Notes: a model not told the origin generated them from the sequence alone. DNA of 64,000 nt from RGIG529 sp963929765 (GCA_963929765.1 CAWVKD010000067.1:14619-78618), one strand, 5' to 3'. Positions 43,651-53,125 are shown, counted from the first letter of the stretch. Numbers and translations: made by a program.

Positions 43651-44997
43651 CTATTTGGTGCCTTTCCCTCGATATAATGTCTCACCAGAAGACGAAGTAA
43701 GGTTATAGGCGCAGAAGGGGATCATTCTTCCATCTGGCGCTACTTCTATAATATAACATGACTTGAGACGTTTCACATCTAAGTTCCATGCGTCTTGGAA
43801 AAGCATACCTGATACGGCCAATGTGTATTGCTCCATCTGCTCCAAAAAAGCGTCCAGGCTGTCCAAACCGTTGGCAACACCGTCTTTGGGTACCAGACGT
43901 ATTTTATTAGCCTTTTTCCCTGACCAACGTCGTGCTACAAACTCTCTGGACTGTTTTGATGTAGCACAACAACAACTCGTCGGCTGCATTTTTGCCGCCT
44001 TCACCGACCCATCAGGTAGCAGCATGAAATTACCGTGAAAAGAACAGTGGGAGTTTTCCGCTCCCCCACCAATGAAATCTGCCGCTTTCAACCTGCCATC
44101 TGTCTGCTTTTCAATTTGCTGCAGCACATCAGGAATGGTGATTCGATGTTCCAAAGGTGATCGGTTATATCTTCCGAAATGACTCATGGGTTGAAAATGA
44201 ACTCCCCGTATATGGGGCATGTGATCCAAAGCAAACTGAATGATATCTCCGATTTGATGAAGGTTCACTCCCTCTACAAGTGTGGGTACTAGTACAACCC
44301 CCAGTCCTGCTTCAGCACAATTGGCAATAGCCTGTTTTTTCTTTTCCAAAAGTGGTTTGCCGCGTAACGCTTCATATGGACCATCAGTGATACCATCAAA
44401 CTGTAAAAAGACACAGTTGAGTCCCGCTTCCGCCAATGTCTTTGCCAATTGGGGATCCTCTGCTAGACGCAGACCATTAGAATTCAATTGGAAAAAAGTA
44501 AATCCTTTTTCTTTTCCCATCCGGATCAACTCTGGCAAGTCATCTCGCATGGTAGGTTCGCCACCAGACAATTGGATATTGTATGGCCCTCCTGCTTCCA
44601 AAAGCCGATCATACCAAAGGGAAATATCTGCTTGAGATGGGTCTTTGCTGGCGCCACCTGCGGAAGCAAAACATACAGGACACTGAAGATTGCATCGTTC
44701 TGTGATCTCTAAAACAACGCAGCAAATCTGTTGTTCATGATCTGGACAAAGTCCACAATCGTATGGACAGCCATCCTTCACTTTCGTTTGACATGCGTTT
44801 GGTGTTGAAACAGGCGCTGGATGGTCCCACGCCTGATAAGATGCCTGATTGCCTTTCCAAATAAGAACTCGAAACATTCCATGTTCTTCACAACGTTTGT
44901 CCAAATAGACTCCATCGTTCCGTTCCACTTTATATGCATCAATTGACTTGAGACAAACAGGACAAACGCTCTTTGTTTTTTCAAATACTTTTTCCAA
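43651..44997 (-). CDS. TrsS-like radical SAM protein
   Basis: A 448-residue radical SAM enzyme. An N-terminal zinc-type domain has CPVCLKSI and CGLCPDHEQQICC; the cluster motif ERCNLQCPVCFASAG (about 98-112) follows, then the QLSGGEPTM block. A Cys-rich segment SCCCATS near 345-351 and CYIIEVAPDGRMIPFCAYN near the C-terminus (about 413-431) complete the pattern. It resembles the family annotated TrsS, some members of which contain selenocysteine; here all positions are Cys codons and no in-frame TGA occurs. The start is TTG 44997 with GGAG eight bases upstream. Function unknown; it likely modifies a substrate of this locus. Confidence 0.75.
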   Translation of the reverse strand: MEKVFEKTKSVCPVCLKSIDAYKVERNDGVYLDKRCEEHGMFRVLIWKGNQASYQAWDHPAPVSTPNACQTKVKDGCPYDCGLCPDHEQQICCVVLEITERCNLQCPVCFASAGGASKDPSQADISLWYDRLLEAGGPYNIQLSGGEPTMRDDLPELIRMGKEKGFTFFQLNSNGLRLAEDPQLAKTLAEAGLNCVFLQFDGITDGPYEALRGKPLLEKKKQAIANCAEAGLGVVLVPTLVEGVNLHQIGDIIQFALDHMPHIRGVHFQPMSHFGRYNRSPLEHRITIPDVLQQIEKQTDGRLKAADFIGGGAENSHCSFHGNFMLLPDGSVKAAKMQPTSCCCATSKQSREFVARRWSGKKANKIRLVPKDGVANGLDSLDAFLEQMEQYTLAVSGMLFQDAWNLDVKRLKSCYIIEVAPDGRMIPFCAYNLTSSSGETLYRGKGTK

Positions 44998-45000
44998 TCT

Positions 45001-45297
45001 TTATTCTCCTTCCACTGCCAGGTTGGAAAGTTTGTTTTCAAATCGCTCTTTCGCTGCCTGCCACTGCTCCGTTGGAAAACTGGCACGCATTAAATGTCCT
45101 GCCAATGTTCCTTTCACTCTTGTCCCATCTTCCATATGAAGCATAAAAATAGGCCTGCGTAAATTCATTTTACAAGATAATGTTCCCAACTTTTCTAATT
45201 GATGTAGCAATTGATCATTTTGGCAAGAAAGTCGATATTCCCATGTCTGGGCATTGGCAAAACAATTTTCCGCTTTTTTCGTCTCAAATGTAATCAT
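45001..45297 (-). CDS. Small conserved-context protein in the TrsS locus
   Basis: A 98-residue soluble protein I do not recognise. The middle has LSCKMNLRRPIFMLHMEDGT, a beta-rich pattern, and the C-terminal third is helical and charged. ATG 45297 overlaps the stop of the aminotransferase gene (ATGA), and the stop lies three bases before the TTG start of the radical SAM gene. The tight packing implies that it is made with those two enzymes, possibly as a carrier or accessory subunit. No catalytic motif is visible. Confidence 0.7.
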   Translation of the reverse strand: MITFETKKAENCFANAQTWEYRLSCQNDQLLHQLEKLGTLSCKMNLRRPIFMLHMEDGTRVKGTLAGHLMRASFPTEQWQAAKERFENKLSNLAVEGE

Positions 45298-46442
45298 GCA
45301 AGCAGCTCCCCTATTGCTGTTACCAGCGTATCGATTTCCTCTTCTGTTGTAAAACGGGATAGGCTAATTCGTACCGTTCCTACAGATGGAGCTCCAATAT
45401 CTTCCAAAATTTTAGGCGCACAATGTAACCCTGTTCTGCAAATGATATCATAACTATCTAAAAGCACATCACCTGCATCCATTGGGTCCCAACCTGGCAA
45501 GGTAAATGCTATGACTGGCGTTCTCTCTCCACGTACCTCTATTACTTCCGCACCTGCTCTTTGTAAACGTTCTGAAGTCTCTTCCGTACGCATTTGCAAA
45601 GAAACTTCACTAATTGGATGTTCCTTTTGCCATTGTAATGCAGCTGCCAAGCCTGCGAAAGAATGTTCGTTTGGCGTACCAGCTTCTAAGCGAAGAGGCA
45701 TTTCCTCTGGCATCTCGTCTTGATCGCTATAGATTCCAGTGCCACCTACATAAACAGGATCCACTGTTTCATGTTGCGCTACATATAATCCCCCTGTTCC
45801 CTGAGGACCAAGCAAATATTTATGCCCTGTAAACGCCACATAATCAACACCCCAAACTTCCGGCAAAACAGGAACAACCCCCAGACTTTGAGCTGCATCT
45901 AAAACCACAACGGCATTCCGCTCTTTTGCTAGACGCGTTAATGTCTCGGCATCATTCACTGCGCCTGTCACATTAGAAGCATGTGTGAATATAACCATAC
46001 GGGGATGGTAACGATCCAAATATTCCCACCATGTGCTGGGATTCACGCGGCCATCTGGTTCTACAGGAACAAATACCGTATGAATCATACCTCTCTTTTC
46101 CAATCGAAACAGCGGCCTTAACACTGCATTGTGTTCGGCCATAGTTGTCATTACAACATCCCCTTTTCGAAATGGAAATCCTTGAATCGCCTCATTCAAA
46201 GCATAGGTTGCATTTGCCCCCAGTGAAATACGGGAAGGATTTGCAATCTGTAGAAGTTCTGCCAAATGCGATCTACATGTCCACATGTCATCCTTATTAC
46301 CTAACCCACCCCGGTTAGCACCACCCGGCAAGGACACAATAGCTTGATGCACAGCCTCTGCAACACACGGTGGCTTTGGCCATGACGTGGCAGCATTATT
46401 CATATATATCATAGAATGTTCTTGCTTTTGATTGGGTTCCAT
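45294..46442 (-). CDS. Class V aminotransferase-fold PLP enzyme (cysteine desulfurase/Sec lyase-like)
   Basis: A 382-residue PLP enzyme of the cysteine desulfurase/selenocysteine lyase type. The N-terminus is IYMNNAATSWPKPP, the PLP aspartate is in VVVLDAAQSLG, the Schiff-base lysine in FTGHKYLLGPQGTGG, and the catalytic cysteine in CRTGLHCAPKI. It could mobilise sulfur (or selenium) for the molybdenum cofactor of the nearby aldehyde oxidoreductase or for the radical SAM step. GGGAGG precedes ATG 46442. It is coupled to the 98-residue gene by a four-base overlap. Confidence 0.85.
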   Translation of the reverse strand: MEPNQKQEHSMIYMNNAATSWPKPPCVAEAVHQAIVSLPGGANRGGLGNKDDMWTCRSHLAELLQIANPSRISLGANATYALNEAIQGFPFRKGDVVMTTMAEHNAVLRPLFRLEKRGMIHTVFVPVEPDGRVNPSTWWEYLDRYHPRMVIFTHASNVTGAVNDAETLTRLAKERNAVVVLDAAQSLGVVPVLPEVWGVDYVAFTGHKYLLGPQGTGGLYVAQHETVDPVYVGGTGIYSDQDEMPEEMPLRLEAGTPNEHSFAGLAAALQWQKEHPISEVSLQMRTEETSERLQRAGAEVIEVRGERTPVIAFTLPGWDPMDAGDVLLDSYDIICRTGLHCAPKILEDIGAPSVGTVRISLSRFTTEEEIDTLVTAIGELLA

Positions 46443-46477
46443 ACGCTTCCCTCCCTGCTTTTTGTTTTTCAAAGCAC

Positions 46478-46503
46478 AAAATGACCATTTATATGGTCAT
46501 TTT
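46478..46503 (-). repeat. Perfect inverted repeat upstream of the aminotransferase gene
   Basis: AAAATGACCAT (46478-46488) and ATGGTCATTTT (46493-46503), an 11-bp perfect stem with loop TTAT. It lies between two halves of the co-directional locus and could be an attenuator, a weak terminator for the upstream half or an operator. Confidence 0.65.
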
Positions 46504-46545
46504 ATGCAGTCAATTCGACACACCAATTCGATGGTATGGAATACG

Positions 46546-46971
46546 TCATTCCGCCAAAAGTTCCATTGCCTTATAATAGGTGCGTTCTACAATTTTCGGA
46601 CAGCGTAACATTTTATTATTAGGATTCCCATCCAGAATCACAGCACAATTAACGCCACCATATTCTGAACCAATTTCTTCTTCGAACCAATGGACCAATT
46701 GATTGATCTTTTCATTGGCGCGCTCATCTTCCATCTCGTCATCTTCACCTTTGCATAAATAGTACCCTAACAGGCATGCACCTCCTGTCAATGCACCGCA
46801 AAGACCGCCAGAAAAGCCCATGCCACCGCAAAGACCGCCCATAGCTCGAAGTAAGTCGGCATCCTCTTTTTCTTCATCTTCCAAGGCAAGCTTTAGCAAA
46901 ATTTGGCTGCAAAAATACCCTCGTTGGGACATTTCCAACATATGATCAAACAATTCATCCATATCATTCAT
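46546..46971 (-). CDS. C-GCAxxG-C-C family protein (DVU_1555 type)
   Basis: A 141-residue protein of the C-GCAxxG-C-C family. The conserved cysteines and glycines appear in MGGLCGGMGFSGGLCGALTGG (about 43-63), with further cysteines at GYFCSQ, VNCAVI and LRCPKI. This family is thought to bind a metal cluster or act in redox, but no biochemistry fixes its role. ATG 46971 overlaps the methyltransferase stop (ATGA); a second ATG three codons later has a better spacing to GGGAGG. Its presence beside a methyltransferase and a small redox protein matches the aldehyde oxidoreductase-associated group. Confidence 0.82.
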   Translation of the reverse strand: MNDMDELFDHMLEMSQRGYFCSQILLKLALEDEEKEDADLLRAMGGLCGGMGFSGGLCGALTGGACLLGYYLCKGEDDEMEDERANEKINQLVHWFEEEIGSEYGGVNCAVILDGNPNNKMLRCPKIVERTYYKAMELLAE

Positions 46972-47531
46972 TTCCTCCCGTGTATCAGAAAATATCCTAC
47001 TTCCTTCCGTCCCGCTGCAATTTTTTTCCATTTCTCGGGCAGTCCGCCTTCCTCCCAGATGATCTGGAAAAAATAGCGTTTTGCCACAGACGATACATCT
47101 TCTAATTCAATCATGCAAAAGCCAGCCTGCTGTATCATGCGAGCCCATAATTCTCCCTGCTTACCATCAGTCTCTGGGAAAAAAACATCTGAAATTAAAA
47201 GATGCCCTCCTGGTTTCAGCACTCGATATGCTTGCTCTAATGCAGCTGGAACATCACCGCTGGCAGACATACTGCATTCAGCCACTACAACATCAAATGA
47301 TTCTTTTGGAAATGCCAAATGAAGCATATCTCCCTCTTGTACATGAGATGCTTCAGATATAGCCTTCCGATCAATTCCAATAGCATGATATCCCAATTGT
47401 TGCAAGAGCAAGGTAGTTTGGCCGTTCCCGCATCCTAATTCTAAAACATGAGCTCCCGTAGGAAAAGACGCCATTTGCAGAAGCCGGTCTGTCATTTCTC
47501 TTCCCCCGGGGTGCAAACAACCGTTCCTCAT
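46968..47531 (-). CDS. SAM-dependent methyltransferase (DVU_1556 type)
   Basis: A 187-residue class I methyltransferase. The SAM-binding motif I is VLELGCGNGQTT (about 30-41), motif II has IGIDRK, and LAFPKESFDVVVAECS and LKPGGHLLISDVF are the later blocks. The N-terminus LHPGGREMTDR is typical of the group seen beside aldehyde oxidoreductases. The methyl acceptor is unknown. The start overlaps the small redox gene by four bases (ATGA), as does its stop with the next gene, so three genes are translationally coupled. Confidence 0.85.
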   Translation of the reverse strand: MRNGCLHPGGREMTDRLLQMASFPTGAHVLELGCGNGQTTLLLQQLGYHAIGIDRKAISEASHVQEGDMLHLAFPKESFDVVVAECSMSASGDVPAALEQAYRVLKPGGHLLISDVFFPETDGKQGELWARMIQQAGFCMIELEDVSSVAKRYFFQIIWEEGGLPEKWKKIAAGRKEVGYFLIHGRK

Positions 47532-47758
47532 TTATCTTCTAGCGATTTTTCAACGTGGAGTACCCGCCCTAACGCCAGATCTTCTGTGATCAGAATTTGC
47601 CCACATACAGGACACGCAGGCAATTCTACTGGGAATCCAGCATGCAAATACGTAAGTTGTACAGGCGTTTTTACCAATGGTACATTGCACTTTTGACAAA
47701 TATATCGCCCTTTTGGGTCTACAGAGCCGTAAAACTGATCTCTCATTTCATTAGACAC
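47528..47758 (-). CDS. Small two-CxxC redox protein (DVU_1557 type)
   Basis: A 76-residue protein with CQKC (about 21-24) and CPVC (about 49-52), forming a zinc- or iron-binding knuckle pair. The end EDLALGRVLHVEKSLEDK is typical of the DVU_1557-type family. It may act as an electron carrier, a carrier protein or a sulfur acceptor for the neighbouring enzymes; none of these is shown. It overlaps the methyltransferase by four bases and lies 50 bases downstream of the large dicluster oxidoreductase. Confidence 0.8.
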   Translation of the reverse strand: MSNEMRDQFYGSVDPKGRYICQKCNVPLVKTPVQLTYLHAGFPVELPACPVCGQILITEDLALGRVLHVEKSLEDK

Positions 47759-47808
47759 GAGCTAATCCTCTCCTTCCAAACTTTGTTTCCAGCTTGCCTA
47801 TGGATATT

Positions 47809-50082
47809 TTATATTTCTTTCGCCAGCATACGATAAGAATATGCATTCTCCAATACATATCCTTCCTCTGTTTTTGTAAAAACTGCCCAGAAGGTAACAT
47901 TCCCAATGCGGTGGCTGGCCATCAAATATCCCGTCTCAACATCCAGAATAAAACTATGATCTTCTTCTGCTTTTTGGAAAACTTGGATCAAATCACTTTC
48001 CAATATCATTCTATCTTCCATAACGGATTTTACTTTATCTGGAATAATCAATTTAAACTTAGGTTCTGCCACTGTGACCTCCTCCTTCCACAGCTCTTGC
48101 AGCATTGCAGCGCGTACAGAAATACGATTTTTCCTGCGCAAGCTAATTCCTGTCGAATGGAGTTCATTTTCTCCATATAAGAGTTCTAACACGTGAACAG
48201 TAGGCCGATCTAATCCTGCAAAGCGATCTCTACAGTTGGCACAATAAGTTAAGCTTTTATGCTCACAACGATCTGCCGCAAAAGCCGCCATCTCCGTTCC
48301 AACTTCTCGATTGGCAAATGCCGTTAATCCTCCAAAACCGCAACATGGGGTTTCTTCACCGCTCCACTTTGGTTCCTCTACATTATATCCCATCTGAGAT
48401 GCCAACTCACGTACACATTCTTGGATCTCCTGATAGTTCCGTGCACCACAAGAATCGTGAATCGATAGCGTTGTGCCATTTCCTTTTTGCGCTGTATCTG
48501 GTAACCCAATTTGACACATAATTTGCCAAATCCCTGTTACAGGGATTTCAGTGAATGTTTTAAATATATGATAACATGTGGGACAGGCTGTAATCATCTC
48601 TGGCTTTCCTAGCTCGTCCCAAGCATCTATAATCTTATCTAATTGCTCTTTGAACAATTCATTGCGTTGTGCCCATTCTCCAATAGCACCACAGCAGCCC
48701 AAGATTAGTCCAACGCCACCTTTCAAGCGGTGTGTCAAGTCTTCATAAGCTGCACGTAACGAATTGGGTGCAGTAGCAGCCAACTGGCAGCCTGGAAAAA
48801 AAGCATAGCGACTTGTCATATGCCCTGGCTGATGCCGCACTGTAAAAAATTCATCACTATTGGAAAATTGCATATCCAAAAGCGCAAATTCATGGGCAGA
48901 TGGAGGCATTTTGTTATCGCCAACCATAATCCGGCGACAACATTCAACAACTTCTTTTACATCGCACCCATTCGGACAAATCACTTTACATTGACCGCAT
49001 TCTGCACATGAATTAATTACAATATTATGCATGCGGTTTGCCAATGTAAAATTCAATGTGTTGTGGAATTCATTGATGAGCATTTTAGGATATTTTCGAT
49101 AATGCTGCATAAAAGCGCAGGCTTTCACACATTCCAAGCACTGGCAATTTAGGCACCTTGCTGCCTCTGCTTGTGCCTCTTCTTCTGTATATAACTCCTG
49201 TTTTGGTTCAATAGCAGGACTTGGAATCACATCATCTAAATTGGTATATAGTCTGGTAGGCAATGGTCCTTCTGTTTCTCGTCCACCATCCATTTTTACT
49301 TTCTGCATAAATCGATCCATCGATATGGCCGCTTGCTTCGCTCGAAATGCTTCACCTATAAAAGAAGGTTGCAAAGCTTCTTTTCCACTGCAAAACACGT
49401 TTTCCACTTCTGTCTGTCTGAGTTTGGGATCAGAGTCCAACGCTTTACCCTGTTCAGCCAATACACGATACAGATCATCACTAATAAAAATACTTTGGTA
49501 TTCTTCGCAGTTAATATACTGCTGCGGGTCTAATTGATCTTCTTTAACCTGTTCAAAGGTAACAGGCAATTTTTTTAGTTGTTGTAAATCCTGTTCTATT
49601 GCCTCTTGTGGTAATACATCAGGAATCAATGCTTCTAAACTACCGGCCGGTGTTTCGCTTGCGTGCATCATATGCACCTGAAATCCTTTTTTTGCCAACT
49701 CAACAGTTGCCATTAGTCCACTGAGACCGCCACCTAATATCAAGGCTTTTTGTGTACGTTTTGGCAAAAACATTCTTTTCTTAGTTTCTGCACCAAAACG
49801 CATACACGCATCAGCAATCTGGCGAGTCCGGATGGGATCACCAATCTCTCCATATTTACAGGCATCTCGACAAGGAGCTTCGCAAAGCCGAGCCATCATG
49901 CGTGGCAAACTAAGGCTTTGTTCCAAAAGGGCACGGCCCTTTTTAAAATCTCCTGTGGCGGCAGCTGCACATATACCGCGCATATCCACATGGAAGGGAC
50001 AGTTCGCATTACAAAGAGGCGGATCTTCCTGGGTACATAATTTTTCCAGCTCCAATATCCTAGCCTGATCATCGCTTCTCAT
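47809..50082 (-). CDS. FAD-dependent pyridine nucleotide-disulfide oxidoreductase with dicluster and CCG domains
   Basis: A 757-residue multidomain redox protein. The N-terminus is a glutamate synthase small-subunit-like dicluster region (CNANCPFHVDMRG; CEAPCRDAC), then the FAD loop LILGGGLSGLMA (about 111-122). A degenerate NAD(P) part follows. The middle has more 4Fe-4S motifs (CLNCQCLECVKAC and CAECGQCKVICPNGC), and the C-terminal half has heterodisulfide reductase-type CCG modules (FPGCQ, GCCGAIGE, CGARNYQE, CCGFGGLTAF). It probably passes electrons to or from the aldehyde oxidoreductase. ATG 50082 has AGAGGAG upstream. Confidence 0.85.
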   Translation of the reverse strand: MRSDDQARILELEKLCTQEDPPLCNANCPFHVDMRGICAAAATGDFKKGRALLEQSLSLPRMMARLCEAPCRDACKYGEIGDPIRTRQIADACMRFGAETKKRMFLPKRTQKALILGGGLSGLMATVELAKKGFQVHMMHASETPAGSLEALIPDVLPQEAIEQDLQQLKKLPVTFEQVKEDQLDPQQYINCEEYQSIFISDDLYRVLAEQGKALDSDPKLRQTEVENVFCSGKEALQPSFIGEAFRAKQAAISMDRFMQKVKMDGGRETEGPLPTRLYTNLDDVIPSPAIEPKQELYTEEEAQAEAARCLNCQCLECVKACAFMQHYRKYPKMLINEFHNTLNFTLANRMHNIVINSCAECGQCKVICPNGCDVKEVVECCRRIMVGDNKMPPSAHEFALLDMQFSNSDEFFTVRHQPGHMTSRYAFFPGCQLAATAPNSLRAAYEDLTHRLKGGVGLILGCCGAIGEWAQRNELFKEQLDKIIDAWDELGKPEMITACPTCYHIFKTFTEIPVTGIWQIMCQIGLPDTAQKGNGTTLSIHDSCGARNYQEIQECVRELASQMGYNVEEPKWSGEETPCCGFGGLTAFANREVGTEMAAFAADRCEHKSLTYCANCRDRFAGLDRPTVHVLELLYGENELHSTGISLRRKNRISVRAAMLQELWKEEVTVAEPKFKLIIPDKVKSVMEDRMILESDLIQVFQKAEEDHSFILDVETGYLMASHRIGNVTFWAVFTKTEEGYVLENAYSYRMLAKEI

Positions 50083-50253
50083 TCTGCTCACTCCTCTGTT
50101 AAAATCAAATAGCCTCATCTTATGATTGCCATCAGCAGATAGCCTTTATGCACTGATACCGGCTATTAAAATCATATTGCAATCGTTTTCTAATTCTTAA
50201 AAACAATCAGAAAAGGGACCCGAGTTGATTTTATTCTTTTTTCAATGGATGGA

Positions 50254-50283
50254 CATAGTGCCTCCCCTGGGGGAGGCACTATG
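50254..50283 (-). terminator. Hairpin after the aldehyde oxidoreductase gene
   Basis: A perfect 13-bp stem (50254-50266 against 50271-50283) lies 38 bases after the aldehyde oxidoreductase stop on the minus strand. There is no clear T tract. It may partly separate this highly expressed gene from the rest of the locus. Confidence 0.7.
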
Positions 50284-50320
50284 TGAAATCGTATTACACG
50301 ATCTTAAATTTTAAGCAATC

Positions 50321-53077
50321 TTATTTCTTCTTGGACTCTTCGATTGCAGCCAGAACCTTCTCAGGCAGAGCAGGAACGGCTGTAATACGAGCGCCGCAAG
50401 CATTGTAAATAGCGTTCAGGATAGCCGGGTGAGGAGCAGTCAGAGGACCTTCGCCCAAACCAGAAGCACCAACCATGCTTTCCTTACGCGGAGTTTCCAG
50501 ATACATAATTTCGAAATTATCTCCATCGGGAACGTCCAGGATGTCAGGAATACCGCATGCACGATAAGAGGTGTGCTTGGTGAGGTCATCGAAGTCTTCA
50601 GTCAATGCCAAACCGATACCCTGTACAATACCACCATAGATCTGACCATCAGTGACCAATCTGTTAGAAATAGTACCGCAGTCACAAACAGTGGTGAACT
50701 TCTCAACTTTAACTTTACCAGTTTTCATGTTAACAGAGACAACTGGTACGAATACTTCCCAAACATAAGTCGGGGTCGGGTTACCCTTACCTTCGTGAGC
50801 ATGAACAGCCTTGGTGAAGGAAGCAGTGTAAGTGCCATCGTAACGGGTGGGCTTGCCAGCTGCGACCATTTCATCATAAGTCATGTAAGTGCCATCGCCC
50901 TTATCCAATGCCTTCAGCAGAGCAGCAGAAGCAATGTGAATTGCGTTAGCAATCATGATGTTAGAACGGCTACCACCGGAAGGACCACCATTCGGGCAGT
51001 GAGCTGTGTCGTTCAGGTCAAGTCTGATCTGTTCAGGCTTAATACCCATAGGACGCAGAATTTCATGTGCGTGAGTAATACAAGCAATATCAGCACCCTG
51101 GCCATGGTCTTGCCATGTGGTCAGAACGGTAACAGTGCCATCTGGATTGAGTTCGACAGCAGCAGCAGCAGAGTCACCGCCGTCCAAGCCGCAGCCATAG
51201 CAGCCGTGAGCGATACCAACACCCCATTTGACTTCGTCAGTGGAGTTTGCAGCAGCCAGCTTCTTGCCTTCTTCATATGCCGGGCGGATCATGTCATACA
51301 TCTGCGGCAGGACATAAACGTCAGGCTCGCAGCTGGTAGACATAGTGTCGCCAGGTTGCATCAGGTTCTTATAGCGGAATTCGAACGGATCCATTCCGAT
51401 CTCAGCAGCCAACATATCAACAGCAGTTTCGCCGCCCAAATAAGCCTGCGGGGAACCATATGCACGGAATGCAGCGCCATATGCATGGTTGGTAGCAACC
51501 AGGTCAGCCTCGAAGTGGAGGTTGGGGATGTTGTAACCAACGCCAGTGAACTGGGTAACACGCATGATAAGCAGGTCACCGAACTCAGAGTACGGACCAT
51601 GGTCCATAACGCCGTGAGCTTCCATAGCATTCATCTTGCCGTTTTCATCGCAAGATACGGTGACATCGTAGTAGATGGGGGAACGCTTACCGGTGTAAGT
51701 GATACCCTGCTTCATGTCGAATGCCAGGACAACAGGTTTTTTGGTAACCATAGTACCAACAGCCAACAGAGCTTCGTTGGAGGGGCTGAACTTGTAACCG
51801 AAAGTAGCACCAGCGTTGCCCTGGATCAAGCGGAGCTGTTCAGGTTTCAGGCCAAGTCCTTCTACGATCATTGCATGGTGCAGATAAACACCAATGGACT
51901 TGGAATGAACAGTAACTCTGCCTTCTTCGTCATAATATGCCAAACCAACGTCTGGCTCCAGAGCCAAGTGGGGCTGACGAGAGCAGAATGTGTGTGCTGT
52001 AATCTTATGAGCTGCTTTCTCAATAACAGGTGCGGGATCATCGCCCTTGAACAACTTGGAGGTGAAGTAATGGTTGGGCATACCTTCGTGGATTTGCATT
52101 GCATCGGGAGCGATTGCAGCAGGACCACTCATGTATGCAGGCAGAACTTCCAGGTCAACCTTAACTTTTGCAGCAGCTGCTCTTGCATGTGCTTCGGTAT
52201 CAGCAGCAACAATTGCAATAGCATCACCATACTGGAAGACTTTTTTGTCGCACAGGATTGGTCTTTCCCAACCGTCGTCAAGACTTTCTGGAGCAGTAGT
52301 CAGACCGTTGATGCGGTTCTTAGCGCCAGGAATCGCTTCCACATCTTTGTGAGTGATAACTTTTACAACACCAGGCATTTTTTCAGCTTCAGATGTGTCA
52401 ATGCCCTTGATGTTTGCATGGGAAACCTCAGCTTGGGTCAGAGCAAGCCACAGAGTGCCTTCTGGCATTCTCAAAGCAACGTCGCCCATGAATTCCCAGT
52501 CACCAGTTACTTTGGGGATACCGGAGGGACGAGCATATTTTGTGCCATAGATCTTGCCATCAGCGCCGGGCTTAAAGATGAGGTCTTCTTTGGTCTTTTC
52601 GCCACGCATAACTTCAGCAGCAGCCATAACAGCATCGACCAGAGGCTTGTACCCTGTGCAGCGGCAGAGGTTGCGGTTCTTGCTGAACCATTCTCTAACT
52701 TCTTCTCTGGTCGGATTCAGGTTCTGATCCAACAGGCCTTTTGCAGACATGATGAAACCGGGGGAGCAGAAACCGCACTGTGCGCAGCCATAAGCAACCC
52801 ATGCAGCCTGAATTGGATGCAGGTCAGTCGGAGTACCAATACCTTCAACGGTTTCGATTTTTGCGCGATCAGGAATTCTGGACATCTTGGTGATACAAGC
52901 ACGAGTAACTTTACCATCTACGATAACGTTACATGCACCACACTGGCCTACGCCACAGCCGACTTTGCAGCCAGTCAGAAGGAGCTGTTTTCTCAGGACA
53001 TCTGCTAAGGTAACATCGTTGCTATCCAACAGCAGGTCCTGGAGAATGCCGTTAACGAACACTCTTCTTTTAATCAT
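50321..53077 (-). CDS. Molybdopterin-dependent aldehyde oxidoreductase (Mop type)
   Basis: A 918-residue xanthine oxidase-family enzyme that oxidises aldehydes to carboxylates, close in layout to D. gigas Mop (about 907 residues). The N-terminal plant-type 2Fe-2S domain has GCKVGCGVGQCGAC; the second has GCAQCGFCSPGF and NLCRCTGYKP. The molybdenum domains include GAFRAYGSPQAYLGGE and, near the C-terminus, GASGLGEGPLTAPHPA with the catalytic glutamate. The flavin domain of xanthine dehydrogenases is absent, as in Mop. Codon use is strongly biased, which suggests high expression. GGAAAAGGGG precedes ATG 53077. First gene of the minus-strand run. Confidence 0.93.
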   Translation of the reverse strand: MIKRRVFVNGILQDLLLDSNDVTLADVLRKQLLLTGCKVGCGVGQCGACNVIVDGKVTRACITKMSRIPDRAKIETVEGIGTPTDLHPIQAAWVAYGCAQCGFCSPGFIMSAKGLLDQNLNPTREEVREWFSKNRNLCRCTGYKPLVDAVMAAAEVMRGEKTKEDLIFKPGADGKIYGTKYARPSGIPKVTGDWEFMGDVALRMPEGTLWLALTQAEVSHANIKGIDTSEAEKMPGVVKVITHKDVEAIPGAKNRINGLTTAPESLDDGWERPILCDKKVFQYGDAIAIVAADTEAHARAAAAKVKVDLEVLPAYMSGPAAIAPDAMQIHEGMPNHYFTSKLFKGDDPAPVIEKAAHKITAHTFCSRQPHLALEPDVGLAYYDEEGRVTVHSKSIGVYLHHAMIVEGLGLKPEQLRLIQGNAGATFGYKFSPSNEALLAVGTMVTKKPVVLAFDMKQGITYTGKRSPIYYDVTVSCDENGKMNAMEAHGVMDHGPYSEFGDLLIMRVTQFTGVGYNIPNLHFEADLVATNHAYGAAFRAYGSPQAYLGGETAVDMLAAEIGMDPFEFRYKNLMQPGDTMSTSCEPDVYVLPQMYDMIRPAYEEGKKLAAANSTDEVKWGVGIAHGCYGCGLDGGDSAAAAVELNPDGTVTVLTTWQDHGQGADIACITHAHEILRPMGIKPEQIRLDLNDTAHCPNGGPSGGSRSNIMIANAIHIASAALLKALDKGDGTYMTYDEMVAAGKPTRYDGTYTASFTKAVHAHEGKGNPTPTYVWEVFVPVVSVNMKTGKVKVEKFTTVCDCGTISNRLVTDGQIYGGIVQGIGLALTEDFDDLTKHTSYRACGIPDILDVPDGDNFEIMYLETPRKESMVGASGLGEGPLTAPHPAILNAIYNACGARITAVPALPEKVLAAIEESKKK

Positions 53078-53125
53078 GTAGTTTTTCCCCTTTTCCTTTT
53101 TTATTTATTTCACAGCATAATTGCT

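Noticed and set aside
43651..44997. Selenocysteine in the TrsS-like protein
   Set aside because: Some TrsS-type proteins are selenoproteins, but here the frame has no internal TGA and the relevant positions are cysteine codons.
50429..53008. An 859-codon open frame antisense to the aldehyde oxidoreductase
   Set aside because: The Mop gene has full family motifs and strong codon bias, which keeps stop codons out of the opposite frame. The antisense product resembles nothing and has no ribosome binding site.
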